Positions 17,241 through 26,241 of a stretch of 35,347 nucleotides of DNA are shown one piece after another. The DNA is taken from assembly GCA_947442625.1 (NCBI GenBank), contig CANEWJ010000011.1, positions 1 to 35,347 on the forward strand, read 5' to 3'. Origin of the DNA: Chitinophagaceae bacterium. Its GTDB lineage: Bacteria > Bacteroidota > Bacteroidia > Chitinophagales > Chitinophagaceae. Below the pieces are notes generated by a model that saw only the letters and a program-made list of their open reading frames with translations, was not told the origin of the DNA and ran no database searches. Made by a program: the position numbers and the translations under genes. How positions within the stretch are numbered: the first letter of the stretch is position 1; every line of letters begins with the position of its first letter.

Positions 17241-17369
17241 AACGATTTTTTATTTGTACCGGACTAAAGGTAATCAGAATTGATGCTGTTTTTCACCTTT
17301 AATCCAATAATTCTATGATTGGCGAAGCGCTTATTCTTTCCTTAGATTTCCTAACTCCAAATTTTTGTT

Positions 17370-17377
17370 TAAGTTTG
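17370..17377 (+). promoter_or_regulatory. -7 element before the hydroxyproline deaminase operon
   Basis: TAAGTTTG matches TAnnTTTG and ends 16 bases before the ATG at 17394. TTTC at 17347-17350, 19 bases upstream, can serve as the -33 element. Confidence 0.55.
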
Positions 17378-17393
17378 AAAAAAACTAGACAAT

Positions 17394-18293
17394 ATGGCTT
17401 CATTTCAATGGAAAGGTGTTTTTCCCGCCTTGCTTACTCCTTTTGATGCCGATGACCAGGTAGACCTTGCTATGTATGATAAAAATTTGGATGCCCAAGT
17501 GGAGGCTGGAATACATGGAATCATCATTGGGGGCTCCTTAGGGGAGGCGAGTACACTCAGCTTGGAGGAGAAAGAGCTGCTGGTAAGGTTTTCTGTAAAA
17601 AAGCTTGCTGGAAAACTGCCTGTAATCATGAACATTGCGGAAGGTTCCACCAGGGAAGCCATCCAACAAGCAATTTTTGCGAAAGAATGGGGTGCTGATG
17701 GCATCATGCTGCTTCCCCCCATGCGCTATAAAGCAGACGACAGGGAGGTTGTGGAATTTTTCAAGGCGGTAGCCGCCAATACTGAGCTGCCCATCATGAT
17801 TTACAACAATCCGGTGGATTATAAGATTGATGTTACCCTTGATATGTTTGAAGAATTGTCATCTATTCCCCATATCAATGCCATCAAGGAATCCACCCGT
17901 GATGTTACCAATATTACCCGTTTAAAGAACAGGTTTGGTGATCGATATGCCGTACTCTGTGGCGTGGATCCTTTGACCATAGAAGAATTGGCCCTGGGCG
18001 CAGATGGTCTGGTGGCAGGTTTGGTGGATGCATTTCCAAAGGAAACCGTGGTCATGTACACCCTCGTAAAAGAAGGAAAGTTAGCGGAGGCCATCAAGAT
18101 CTACCGTTGGTTCATGCCCCTGCTTGAGCTGGACATCCATCCCAAACTGGTGCAATACATCAAGTTGGCTGCTGCCCAAACGGGTATTGGTACTGAGCAC
18201 GTGCGTGCACCACGCTTGCCATTGGTTGGTGAAGAGCGGGAAAGAATCCTCAAGGTCATCAATGATGGCATTGCAACCAGGCCAGTGCGCTAA
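17394..18293 (+). CDS. DapA-family enzyme, probable delta1-pyrroline-4-hydroxy-2-carboxylate deaminase
   Basis: A 299-residue class I aldolase-fold protein of the dihydrodipicolinate synthase family. The Schiff-base Lys is K165 (NAIKESTRD) and the Tyr of the catalytic triad is Y137 (MIYNNP). The phosphate-loop region reads GGSLGEAS instead of the GTTGE of true DapA, so lysine synthesis is unlikely. Immediately downstream is an alpha-ketoglutarate-semialdehyde dehydrogenase, and the window also holds a hydroxyproline epimerase and a D-amino-acid dehydrogenase. That context points to the deaminase that turns pyrroline-4-hydroxy-2-carboxylate into alpha-ketoglutarate semialdehyde. A keto-deoxy-sugar dehydratase (for example of the arabinonate pathway, which also ends in that semialdehyde) is the main alternative. 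Confidence 0.8.
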   Translation: MASFQWKGVFPALLTPFDADDQVDLAMYDKNLDAQVEAGIHGIIIGGSLGEASTLSLEEKELLVRFSVKKLAGKLPVIMNIAEGSTREAIQQAIFAKEWGADGIMLLPPMRYKADDREVVEFFKAVAANTELPIMIYNNPVDYKIDVTLDMFEELSSIPHINAIKESTRDVTNITRLKNRFGDRYAVLCGVDPLTIEELALGADGLVAGLVDAFPKETVVMYTLVKEGKLAEAIKIYRWFMPLLELDIHPKLVQYIKLAAAQTGIGTEHVRAPRLPLVGEERERILKVINDGIATRPVR

Positions 18294-18347
18294 CAACAAA
18301 TCAAGGTATTGCCTTCAAGGGGGATGCCAAGAAAAATAAATTATACC

Positions 18348-19805
18348 ATGTTTTCAGATGCAACCATAGAACAGGTGAATGATGCCATGATTCAATCTGG
18401 CAAGGCTTTCAAGACGTATTCCAAATCCTCATTGGAACAGCGTGCCAGTCTCATGCGCGCCATCGCAACAGAGATTGAGGCATTGGGTGATGCACTCATC
18501 GAAGTGACCATGAGGGAAACCAATCTTCCTGAAGCAAGGCTGAAGGGAGAGCGGGGGAGAACCATGTACCAGTTGACCAGTTATGCTGATGCCTGCGAAA
18601 AAGGCGATTGGCTTGAAGCAAGGATCTGCACGGCCCTCCCAGACAAAGTACCTGCAAGACCTGATATCAGGAAAATGTTGGTTCCATTGGGTCCAGTGGT
18701 GGTCTTTGGCTCAAGCAATTTCCCTTACGCGTACTCCACTGCAGGTGGAGACACGGCTTCCGCCCTTGCCGCTGGTTGTACCGTGGTGGTCAAGGCACAT
18801 CCTGCTCATCCGGAAACATCAGCCATGGTTGCGGGTGCCATCAGCAAGGCCCTCACAACAATGGAGATGTCTCAAGATATCTTTATTCATCTCAATGGGG
18901 CCTCCCATGCAGTGGGAGAGGCACTCGTAAAACATGAGCAGGCAAAAGCTGTTGGGTTCACTGGTTCTTTCACCGGGGGAATGGCATTGTTCAAATGGGC
19001 CAACCAAAGAAAAGAACCGATCCCCGTTTTTGCAGAAATGGGCAGTGTCAATCCGGTATTTTTATTGGAAGAAAAATTGTCTTCAGATCCAGCAGGCATC
19101 GCCAAGATGTATGCAGATTCCATCAGCCTGGGTGTAGGACAGTTTTGCACCAACCCCGGCATCATCATCGGCATTGACTCCGCAGCATTGCAGGCGTTCA
19201 TATCCTTTTTGGGAGAAAAAATGGATGCCATCACCGTAGGTAAAATGCTGCATCAGGGCATTGCTGATGCATATGTCCAAAAAGCGGCAACAATACTCCA
19301 GCATGCTGATGTTTCAATTGTTTCTTCATCTGTGGATGCTGCAAGTTTGTTGGCTCCCAGGCCCATCATCGCTTCCGTATCTGCAACTGCATTTTTAGAG
19401 AATCCATCCTTGAAGGAAGAAGTATTTGGACCATTTTCTCTGGTAGTGGTTTGCAACAGCGCCGAAGAAATGAAGGCTGTTGCAGCGGCAATGGATGGCC
19501 AACTCACCTCAACCATCATGGCAACAGAAAACGAGGCTTTGGCCAACACGGAAATCATTGATTTGGTGGCAGAAAAATGTGGCAGGATCATCATGAACGG
19601 AGTTCCTACTGGTGTAGAGGTTTGTTATGCCATGCAACATGGTGGGCCTTTCCCCGCATCTACAGATCCAAGGTTCACCTCCGTTGGGCCGGATGCCATC
19701 AAGCGCTTTGCCCGTCCCATGTCTTTCCAAAACTACCCCGATGCATTGCTGCCTGATGAATTGAAAAGCGAAAATCCGTTGATGATCCATCGAATCATCG
19801 AATAA
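18348..19805 (+). CDS. Alpha-ketoglutarate-semialdehyde (2,5-dioxovalerate) dehydrogenase
   Basis: From the ATG at 18348 this is a 485-residue aldehyde dehydrogenase; the frame extends upstream to an ATG at 18324, but MFSDATIEQ fits the usual start of the family. The catalytic residues are C267 (VGQFCTNPG) and E230 (FAEMGSVNP), and GSSNFPYAYSTAGGDTASALAAG is typical of the NADP-dependent 2,5-dioxovalerate branch. It oxidises alpha-ketoglutarate semialdehyde to alpha-ketoglutarate. It follows the DapA-family gene by 54 bases, so the two carry out the last two steps of hydroxyproline breakdown. Confidence 0.88.
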   Translation: MFSDATIEQVNDAMIQSGKAFKTYSKSSLEQRASLMRAIATEIEALGDALIEVTMRETNLPEARLKGERGRTMYQLTSYADACEKGDWLEARICTALPDKVPARPDIRKMLVPLGPVVVFGSSNFPYAYSTAGGDTASALAAGCTVVVKAHPAHPETSAMVAGAISKALTTMEMSQDIFIHLNGASHAVGEALVKHEQAKAVGFTGSFTGGMALFKWANQRKEPIPVFAEMGSVNPVFLLEEKLSSDPAGIAKMYADSISLGVGQFCTNPGIIIGIDSAALQAFISFLGEKMDAITVGKMLHQGIADAYVQKAATILQHADVSIVSSSVDAASLLAPRPIIASVSATAFLENPSLKEEVFGPFSLVVVCNSAEEMKAVAAAMDGQLTSTIMATENEALANTEIIDLVAEKCGRIIMNGVPTGVEVCYAMQHGGPFPASTDPRFTSVGPDAIKRFARPMSFQNYPDALLPDELKSENPLMIHRIIE

Positions 19806-19813
19806 ACAAGCAC

Positions 19814-21544
19814 ATGAGAAGCATCTTTTTTGCCTTCTTGTTTTTTGCCCATTTTTCTCATGCGCAAACAACACCTGAGCCTTCACATCCTTTATTGAAA
19901 TCAGCCCTGAAAAAAATTGCAGCCTTCAATGAGCAGGAAAGAAAGCTGGACCTGGCTGCTGGCTTTCCACTGGGTTTGCATGGAGAAGCTGAAGCCAAAA
20001 GAAGGCATGATTTTTTTGTTGGCTTGGAGAAGGAAATCAGGTCGATTGATACCCGTCAATTGGACTTTACAGACGAGATCAATGCCGCTTTGCTGTTGTA
20101 TAGTTTTGAAGATGATATTTCTGATTTTAAATATGCTTCCTACCTCAATCCTATTCTTTCAGAAGGAGGATTCCATACGAATATTACAGGTATTGCCAGT
20201 GCAAGGATCAACAGTTTGAAAGATGCAGAAGACTATATCGCCAAGCTGAATGATTTGCCCCGTTACATGGAAGAACATTTTAGCCTTATGAGGAAAGGGC
20301 TTGCGGTTGGTATCGCACAACCCTATGATGTTGTAGCGCAGATCTCCAATACCTATGAAGTACACATTGTTACAGACCCCGAGGCTTCATCCTTTTGGAG
20401 GCCATTCGCAAAAAAGCCTGCAGGTATTGCTGATCCTGCATGGAAGGAAACGCTCCAGAAAGGCCGCCAGGCCATCCTTTTCAGTGCCGTTGTTGCTTAC
20501 AAGAATGTCAAGTCTTTTTTTGAAAACGAATATTTGGCCAAGGCCCCCAAGAAACCCGGGGCACAATTTTTCCCATCTGGTTTGGCTTTTTATGAGGAAA
20601 GGGTCAAGCATTTTACCACCACTGATCTGGGCTATGATGCTATCTACACTATTGGATTGAAAGAAGTGGCACGCATCAAACTGGCCATGGAAGAAGTGAA
20701 ATCACAGGTAGGTTTTCAGGGCGACATGAAGGCATTTATCCTATCGCTGAGAACAGATCCCCAATTCTATCCCACCAGTGGAGAAGCGCTCTTGAAAGAG
20801 GCCTCGTACATTGCCAAAAAAATTGATGGAAAACTGCCCACCCTTTTTGGTAGGCTTCCCCGTCAGCCTTATGGCGTAGAACCAGTGCCATCAGAGATAG
20901 CGCCAACCTATACGGCAGGGAGGTATTCCCCTGCACCCATCAAAAGCACCAGGTCCGGGAACTATTGGGTCAATGTGTACAACCTGCCTTCAAGAAGTCT
21001 TTACACATTAGAGGCGCTCACCTTGCATGAGGCCGCACCAGGCCATCATCTTCAAATGGCACTTACACAGGAGCTTGAAAACCTTCCCAATTTTCGCAGG
21101 AATCTCTATGTCAATGCCTTTGGTGAAGGCTGGGGATTGTATGCAGAATCCCTGGGGTATGACATTGGGCTTTACAAAGATCCTTACAGCCGGTTTGGAC
21201 AATTGACCTACGACATGTGGAGGGCCTGCAGGCTGGTGATTGATGTTGGTCTTCATGCCAAAGGCTGGAGCAGGGATCAGGCTGTGTCTTACCTTGCAGA
21301 CAATACCGCTCTTTCTTTGCATGAAGTCAATACAGAAATCAACCGGTATATTGCCTGGCCCGGTCAGGCATTGGCCTATAAAATGGGTGAGTTAAAAATC
21401 AAGGAGCTGCGCAAACGGGCAACATCAGCGCTGGGAGATAAATTTGATATCAGGCAGTTTCACGATCTGCTGCTTTCCGAAGGAACCCTCACCTTGCGAT
21501 TGATGGAAAAACTGGTTGATAGGTACATCGAAACAACCAAATAA
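19814..21544 (+). CDS. Secreted DUF885 protein, metallopeptidase-like
   Basis: A 576-residue protein with a signal peptide (MRSIFFAFLFFAHFSHAQ). It belongs to DUF885: the hallmark HEAAPGHHLQ is at 405-412 and EGWGLYAES follows with E438, an arrangement resembling a zinc metallopeptidase site (His/Glu pair, His, then a distal Glu). The first part (25-330) is helical. It starts 8 bases after the dehydrogenase stop, so it shares the hydroxyproline operon; secretion and the peptidase-like site suggest release of peptides or amino acids outside the cytoplasm, but the activity is not proven. Its last 85 bases overlap the convergent sterol-desaturase-family gene. Confidence 0.85.
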   Translation: MRSIFFAFLFFAHFSHAQTTPEPSHPLLKSALKKIAAFNEQERKLDLAAGFPLGLHGEAEAKRRHDFFVGLEKEIRSIDTRQLDFTDEINAALLLYSFEDDISDFKYASYLNPILSEGGFHTNITGIASARINSLKDAEDYIAKLNDLPRYMEEHFSLMRKGLAVGIAQPYDVVAQISNTYEVHIVTDPEASSFWRPFAKKPAGIADPAWKETLQKGRQAILFSAVVAYKNVKSFFENEYLAKAPKKPGAQFFPSGLAFYEERVKHFTTTDLGYDAIYTIGLKEVARIKLAMEEVKSQVGFQGDMKAFILSLRTDPQFYPTSGEALLKEASYIAKKIDGKLPTLFGRLPRQPYGVEPVPSEIAPTYTAGRYSPAPIKSTRSGNYWVNVYNLPSRSLYTLEALTLHEAAPGHHLQMALTQELENLPNFRRNLYVNAFGEGWGLYAESLGYDIGLYKDPYSRFGQLTYDMWRACRLVIDVGLHAKGWSRDQAVSYLADNTALSLHEVNTEINRYIAWPGQALAYKMGELKIKELRKRATSALGDKFDIRQFHDLLLSEGTLTLRLMEKLVDRYIETTK

Positions 21545-22737
21545 GCACCTACCAGATAGGGGATGGAAGCATGGTATTTTTCTGCACCAAACCACCCACC
21601 GGTACTGTAGACCAGGAAGATGGCAGTGATACATTTTATTCCCTCCCAAACAAAGGCATATTTATCTCCATCCATCATTGAGGTCAGTGCATAGATGTAA
21701 AGGAAGATGAACAATCCATAAAGGAAAATTCCTGGGCTGCCGATGTCAGCAAGGTTTCCAAAGAGATATGAAATAAAAAGCAGGAGAAAAACCAGTTGGA
21801 TCATTGCCCAGGCCCTGAGCCCTGTGCTGCTGGGTGGACCGTATTTCTCGAACGCATAGACATCCTCAATTTTTTTTAGCGGATATTTCTCCATCATGTC
21901 TGCTGGTCTCCATCCCGTTGGCATGAACCAGATCCTGGCCTTGTCCATCCAGTGGCTTGTTCTCCAGGCATCAGCCACCAAACCCAACATGTGTTGAAAA
22001 TTGATTTTGATGGGGTTCCATGTGGCAACGGGATGCGTGATCCCATAGACCGGAGGAATGTCTTTGCGCTCTTCCTGGAAACTGCCAAAAAGCTTGTCCC
22101 ATACAATGAAAACCTGTGAATAGTTTTTATCGATGTATTCAGGGTTGATGGCATGGTGAACCCTGTGGTGCGATGGGGTTACAATGATTTTCTCTAAAAC
22201 ACCCATCCTGCCAATGTGTTGTGTATGGTACCAGAACTGAATAAACAGGTGAAGCGGTGCAACAATGGCAATCACATTGCCCGGTACGCCGAGCAAGGCT
22301 GCTGGCAAGAGAAAAAACGTGAACAATTTGAAAAAAACGGAGATGCTTTGCCTCAGGGCACAGGCCAGGTTGAACTCTTCACTGCTGTGGTGAATGATAT
22401 GGGCATTCCAGAATATATTGGTAGTGTGTTGAATCCTGTGTATCCAATAACCAGAGAAATCAAGTGCAATAAAGGCGATGACATATACAGCCAGGCCTTC
22501 TTCAATCCTGGTGATGGCCAGATTCCTGACCATCCAGCCATAACTGATGATGGCCACACTAAGGCCCAATACATCCTTGGTAACATTGGTGATGCCAGAT
22601 GCAAGTGATGAAACCATGTCCATGGTCCTTACCGTGTCATGGCCTTTCCTCCAGCCATACCATTTTTCCAGCAACACCAAGAGCAGGAATATCGGCATGG
22701 CGATCAATAAAATCTTACCATAAGTCTCCATATACAA
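21460..22737 (-). CDS. Sterol desaturase/fatty acid hydroxylase-family membrane protein
   Basis: A 425-residue integral membrane protein. The histidine clusters for a di-iron site are clear: HRIQHT and HIIHHSSEEFN (about 110-130) and HTQHIG with PSHHRVHH (about 180-205). The N-terminal part has four membrane segments, and a second hydrophobic block (about 310-400) gives a C-terminal extension beyond the core domain. Family members hydroxylate or desaturate lipids or isoprenoids with O2. It interrupts the two plus-strand hydroxyproline units and overlaps the DUF885 gene by 85 bases at the 3' end. It starts 46 bases from the epimerase gene, divergently. A link to hydroxyproline use is not evident. 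Confidence 0.88.
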   Translation of the reverse strand: MYMETYGKILLIAMPIFLLLVLLEKWYGWRKGHDTVRTMDMVSSLASGITNVTKDVLGLSVAIISYGWMVRNLAITRIEEGLAVYVIAFIALDFSGYWIHRIQHTTNIFWNAHIIHHSSEEFNLACALRQSISVFFKLFTFFLLPAALLGVPGNVIAIVAPLHLFIQFWYHTQHIGRMGVLEKIIVTPSHHRVHHAINPEYIDKNYSQVFIVWDKLFGSFQEERKDIPPVYGITHPVATWNPIKINFQHMLGLVADAWRTSHWMDKARIWFMPTGWRPADMMEKYPLKKIEDVYAFEKYGPPSSTGLRAWAMIQLVFLLLFISYLFGNLADIGSPGIFLYGLFIFLYIYALTSMMDGDKYAFVWEGIKCITAIFLVYSTGGWFGAEKYHASIPYLVGAYLVVSMYLSTSFSINRKVRVPSESSRS

Positions 22738-22783
22738 CCAATTAGATTTCCAATTTCGTTCATTTTATTTAAATTGTACACCT

Positions 22784-23836
22784 ATGTCTACCCAACCCCT
22801 TTCTCTTTTGTTGAATCATGCAACACACCAGTTGTCTGGTCATGTTTTTGAGTGTGTTGATGCCCATACCTGTGGCAACCCTGTGCGGTTGGTCGTCTCA
22901 GGCGGACCTGCATTAGAAGGCAACAACATGAGTGAGAAAAGGCAGCATTTTTTGCGCGAATTTGATTGGATAAGAAAAGGGTTGATGTTCGAACCCCGGG
23001 GCCACGACATGATGAGCGGTAGCATCCTTTATCCACCGCATGATCCTGAGAATGATTTTGCCGTGCTGTTTATTGAAACCAGTGGTTGTTTGCCCATGTG
23101 TGGCCATGGTACCATCGGAACCATCACAGCAGCCATTGAATCGGGGCTCGTAAAGCCCAAGGTCAGTGGAAAAATAAGGATGGAAGCGCCGGCCGGGCTG
23201 GTGCAGATTGAATACACAATGACTGGTGATAAAGTCAGTTCTGTCAGACTCACCAATGTTCCAGGATACCTGGACCAGGCTGATTTGGCGGTGGATTGCC
23301 CTGGGCTTGGAAGCATCAGGGTGGATGTTGCTTACGGCGGAAATTTTTATGCCATTGTTGATGTGCAGGAAAACTTCCCTGGCTTGGAACATTTTACTGC
23401 AGACCAGCTCATCAGCATGGCAAGGCAACTCAGGAAAAATATCAATGCAAAATACACATTCGTGCATCCGGAAGATCCAACGATCAATGGGTGTAGTCAT
23501 ATCCTCTGGTGTGGTGTCGTCATCGATCCCACGTCTACGGCACGCAATGCTGTCTTCTATGGCGACAAGGCCATCGACCGTTCACCCTGCGGAACAGGCA
23601 CCAGTGCCCGCATGGCGCAATGGTATGCCAAAGGGATGTTGAAAAAAGGCGATGCATTCATCCACGAAAGCATCATTGGAAGCAGGTTCATCGGCCGCAT
23701 AGAAGAAGAAACTGCTGTCAATGACAAGCCCGCCATGCGCCCCTCCATTGAAGGATGGGCCAAAATTTACGGACACAATACCATTTCCATCGACCTTGAA
23801 GACGACCCCTATGCACATGGGTTTCAAGTTATCTAA
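22784..23836 (+). CDS. 4-Hydroxyproline 2-epimerase (proline racemase family)
   Basis: A 350-residue protein of the proline racemase superfamily. Both catalytic cysteines are present, C106 in PMCGHGTIG and C269 in DRSPCGTGTSARMA, so it is a racemase/epimerase and not a hydroxyproline dehydratase, in which one Cys is replaced by Thr or Ser. It should convert trans-4-hydroxy-L-proline to cis-4-hydroxy-D-proline, the first catabolic step. Proline racemase is possible from sequence alone, but the nearby D-amino-acid dehydrogenase, deaminase and semialdehyde dehydrogenase favour hydroxyproline. It is the first gene of a run that continues into two glycosidases, with 9 bases to the next ATG. Confidence 0.88.
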   Translation: MSTQPLSLLLNHATHQLSGHVFECVDAHTCGNPVRLVVSGGPALEGNNMSEKRQHFLREFDWIRKGLMFEPRGHDMMSGSILYPPHDPENDFAVLFIETSGCLPMCGHGTIGTITAAIESGLVKPKVSGKIRMEAPAGLVQIEYTMTGDKVSSVRLTNVPGYLDQADLAVDCPGLGSIRVDVAYGGNFYAIVDVQENFPGLEHFTADQLISMARQLRKNINAKYTFVHPEDPTINGCSHILWCGVVIDPTSTARNAVFYGDKAIDRSPCGTGTSARMAQWYAKGMLKKGDAFIHESIIGSRFIGRIEEETAVNDKPAMRPSIEGWAKIYGHNTISIDLEDDPYAHGFQVI

Positions 23837-23845
23837 AATGTGATT

Positions 23846-26224
23846 ATGAAAAAAAACGTTCTATTTATCTTGTGCATGATTACAGGATCAGTGTATTCCC
23901 AACAAAGTGATTTGTTGCGATATGATAAACCCGCTTCATTTTTCGAGGATGCTCTCCCCATTGGCAATGGGCGCATCGGTGGAATGGTTTACGGGGGAAT
24001 CAGCAAAGACCGCATATCATTGAACGAAGCAACCCTTTGGGCTGGTTATCCGGTAGATGCCAACATGAATCCAGATGCCAAAAAGTACCTTCCTTTGGTG
24101 AGATCAGCACTTTTCGCAGGCGATTATAACAAGGCCGACAGCCTCGTAAAATTCATTCAGGGCAAATTCTCTGCCTCATATGCCCCGCTTGGAAATCTTC
24201 TCATGAATTTCAACATCAACGAAATTTCCAATTATTCGAGGGTGCTGGACATGAGCAGGGGCGTAGTCAATGTTTTTTTTGAAGCGGACGATACAAAATA
24301 TGCTCGTACGTATTTTGTGTCTTATCCTGATCAACTGATGTTTGTAAAACTCAGTGCCAAGGGGAAGAACAAGATGAATGTGGAACTAACCCTGAATAGT
24401 TTACTTCAACACAAAGCAATGATTTCTCCAGCAGGCCTGGTGATGAATGGAATGGCACCATCCCTTGCTGAGCCAAGCTATCGTGGTAACATGCCCAATG
24501 CTGTGCAGTACGACAGTGCCAATGCCATGCGGTTTGCCGGTATAGTTAAAGTCTTGTCCAACAATGGAAAACAAATCAATACTGATTCCTCAGTTCAACT
24601 TTCTGGTGCAACAGAAATATTGGTGGCTGTATCAATGGGAACCAGTTTCAATGGTTTTGACAAGCATCCGGTGAATCAAGGCAAAAATGAGAAAAGGATG
24701 GCGGAGGAGCCATTGCAAAAACCTGGCTTGGAAAACTACGACCTGGTCCTCAAAAAACATACAGCTGATTTTTCAAAATATTATCAACGTGTTTCCTTGG
24801 ACCTGGGAAAATCAGCTGCCCAGCTGTTGCCGGTTGACCAACGCCTGAAAAACTTTGCGAAAGGTGGGACTGATAATGCTTTGGTGGCTTTGTATTTTCA
24901 ATTTGGCCGATACCTGATGATCAGTTCTTCACGTACTCCAGAAGTGCCCATCAACCTGCAAGGGATCTGGAATGAGCAGGTCCGTCCTCCTTGGAGCAGC
25001 AATTATACGATCAACATCAATACAGAAATGAATTACTGGCCTGTTGAGACCACCAATCTCTCTGAGTTTCACCAGCCCATGATGGGATTCATCAAAAACC
25101 TGAGCAAGACTGGCGCCATTACTGCAAATTCATTCTATGGTATGGATGGATGGGTAGCACACCACAACTCTGACATTTGGGGCATTTCAAATCCAGTGGG
25201 TGACTTTGGAAAAGGAAAGCCTGTTTGGGCCAACTGGACAATGGGTGGAACATGGATGAGCACCCATCTTTGGCAACATTTCCTTTTTTCCAACGATACG
25301 GCATTTCTCAAAAGGGACGCTTATCCAATCATGAAGGGAGCTGCCCTGTTCTGCCTGCAATTTCTAGTGAAAGATCCCAAGGGGAGTCTGGTGACAGCTC
25401 CTTCAACCTCTCCTGAAAATATATTCGTTACAGATAAAGGGTTTAAAGGTGCAGTTCTTTTTGGAGGAACTGCCGATCTCGCCATGATCCGTGAATTGTT
25501 TTCCAATGTCATAGCTGCCGACAAACTGTTGAAAAAAGATCCCGTTTTTTCCAATCAATTGAAGGATGCACTTAAGAACCTGCATCCATATCAAATTGGC
25601 AGCAAGGGAAACCTGCAGGAATGGTACTATGATTGGGCAGACAATGATCCGAACCACAGGCATGTTTCCCATCTCTTTGGACTATATCCTGGGGCCTCAA
25701 TAACCATGTCTAAGCAACCTGCATTGGCCAACGCTGTCAAACGATCCCTTGAGTTGCGCACCAACAATGGAACGGGTTGGTCCATCGCTTGGAAGATCAA
25801 CCTCTGGGCAAGATTGCAGAATGGTGAGCGGGCCTATGATGCCATCAAGAGCATCCTTACCTATTATCCTTCAGACCGCAACGAAGTCAAAATGGCCGGA
25901 GGCGGAACCTATCCGAATCTGTTTGACGCTTGCCCTCCTTTTCAGATTGACGGCAACTTTGGTGCAACCGCAGGGATTGCGGAAATGCTGATGCAGAGCC
26001 ATGATGGTGAAATCCTGTTGCTGCCTGCTTTGCCTGTGGAGTGGCCAACGGGTGCTGTCAAAGGATTGAAGGCAAGGGGCAATTTAACCGTTGATATTGC
26101 ATGGGAAAATGGAAAACTCAAGAAAGCGGTTGTTACCCCATCAAAGTCCATCAATAAGCAGGTCAGGTATGGTGATAAAACATGGCAGATCAGTTCCAAT
26201 AAACCACTCCTCATCCAATTCTAA
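23846..26224 (+). CDS. Secreted GH95 alpha-L-fucosidase/alpha-L-galactosidase
   Basis: From the ATG at 23846 (an in-frame GTG at 23840 is less likely) this is a 792-residue protein with a signal peptide ending near VYSQQ. GH95 features appear in order: the N-terminal beta domain ([14 protein letters not shown]), the (alpha/alpha)6 barrel with asparagines N390 and N392 ([12 protein letters not shown]), the catalytic acid E524 (TSPENIF), and D702 in [12 protein letters not shown]. The residue two before N390 is Thr388, where typical fucosidases have His, which hints at alpha-L-galactosidase activity. It removes terminal alpha-L-fucose or L-galactose from plant glycans in the periplasm or outside. 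It is flanked by the hydroxyproline epimerase and a GH127 gene. Confidence 0.92.
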   Translation: MKKNVLFILCMITGSVYSQQSDLLRYDKPASFFEDALPIGNGRIGGMVYGGISKDRISLNEATLWAGYPVDANMNPDAKKYLPLVRSALFAGDYNKADSLVKFIQGKFSASYAPLGNLLMNFNINEISNYSRVLDMSRGVVNVFFEADDTKYARTYFVSYPDQLMFVKLSAKGKNKMNVELTLNSLLQHKAMISPAGLVMNGMAPSLAEPSYRGNMPNAVQYDSANAMRFAGIVKVLSNNGKQINTDSSVQLSGATEILVAVSMGTSFNGFDKHPVNQGKNEKRMAEEPLQKPGLENYDLVLKKHTADFSKYYQRVSLDLGKSAAQLLPVDQRLKNFAKGGTDNALVALYFQFGRYLMISSSRTPEVPINLQGIWNEQVRPPWSSNYTININTEMNYWPVETTNLSEFHQPMMGFIKNLSKTGAITANSFYGMDGWVAHHNSDIWGISNPVGDFGKGKPVWANWTMGGTWMSTHLWQHFLFSNDTAFLKRDAYPIMKGAALFCLQFLVKDPKGSLVTAPSTSPENIFVTDKGFKGAVLFGGTADLAMIRELFSNVIAADKLLKKDPVFSNQLKDALKNLHPYQIGSKGNLQEWYYDWADNDPNHRHVSHLFGLYPGASITMSKQPALANAVKRSLELRTNNGTGWSIAWKINLWARLQNGERAYDAIKSILTYYPSDRNEVKMAGGGTYPNLFDACPPFQIDGNFGATAGIAEMLMQSHDGEILLLPALPVEWPTGAVKGLKARGNLTVDIAWENGKLKKAVVTPSKSINKQVRYGDKTWQISSNKPLLIQF

Positions 26225-26241
26225 ATCAACAAACTTTTATT

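Noticed and set aside
17394-18293. DapA of lysine biosynthesis
   Set aside because: The GTTGE loop of true DapA is replaced by GGSLGE and the neighbours are hydroxyproline catabolic genes.
22784-23836. trans-3-hydroxy-L-proline dehydratase
   Set aside because: Those enzymes have Thr or Ser at one catalytic position; here both are Cys (C106 and C269).
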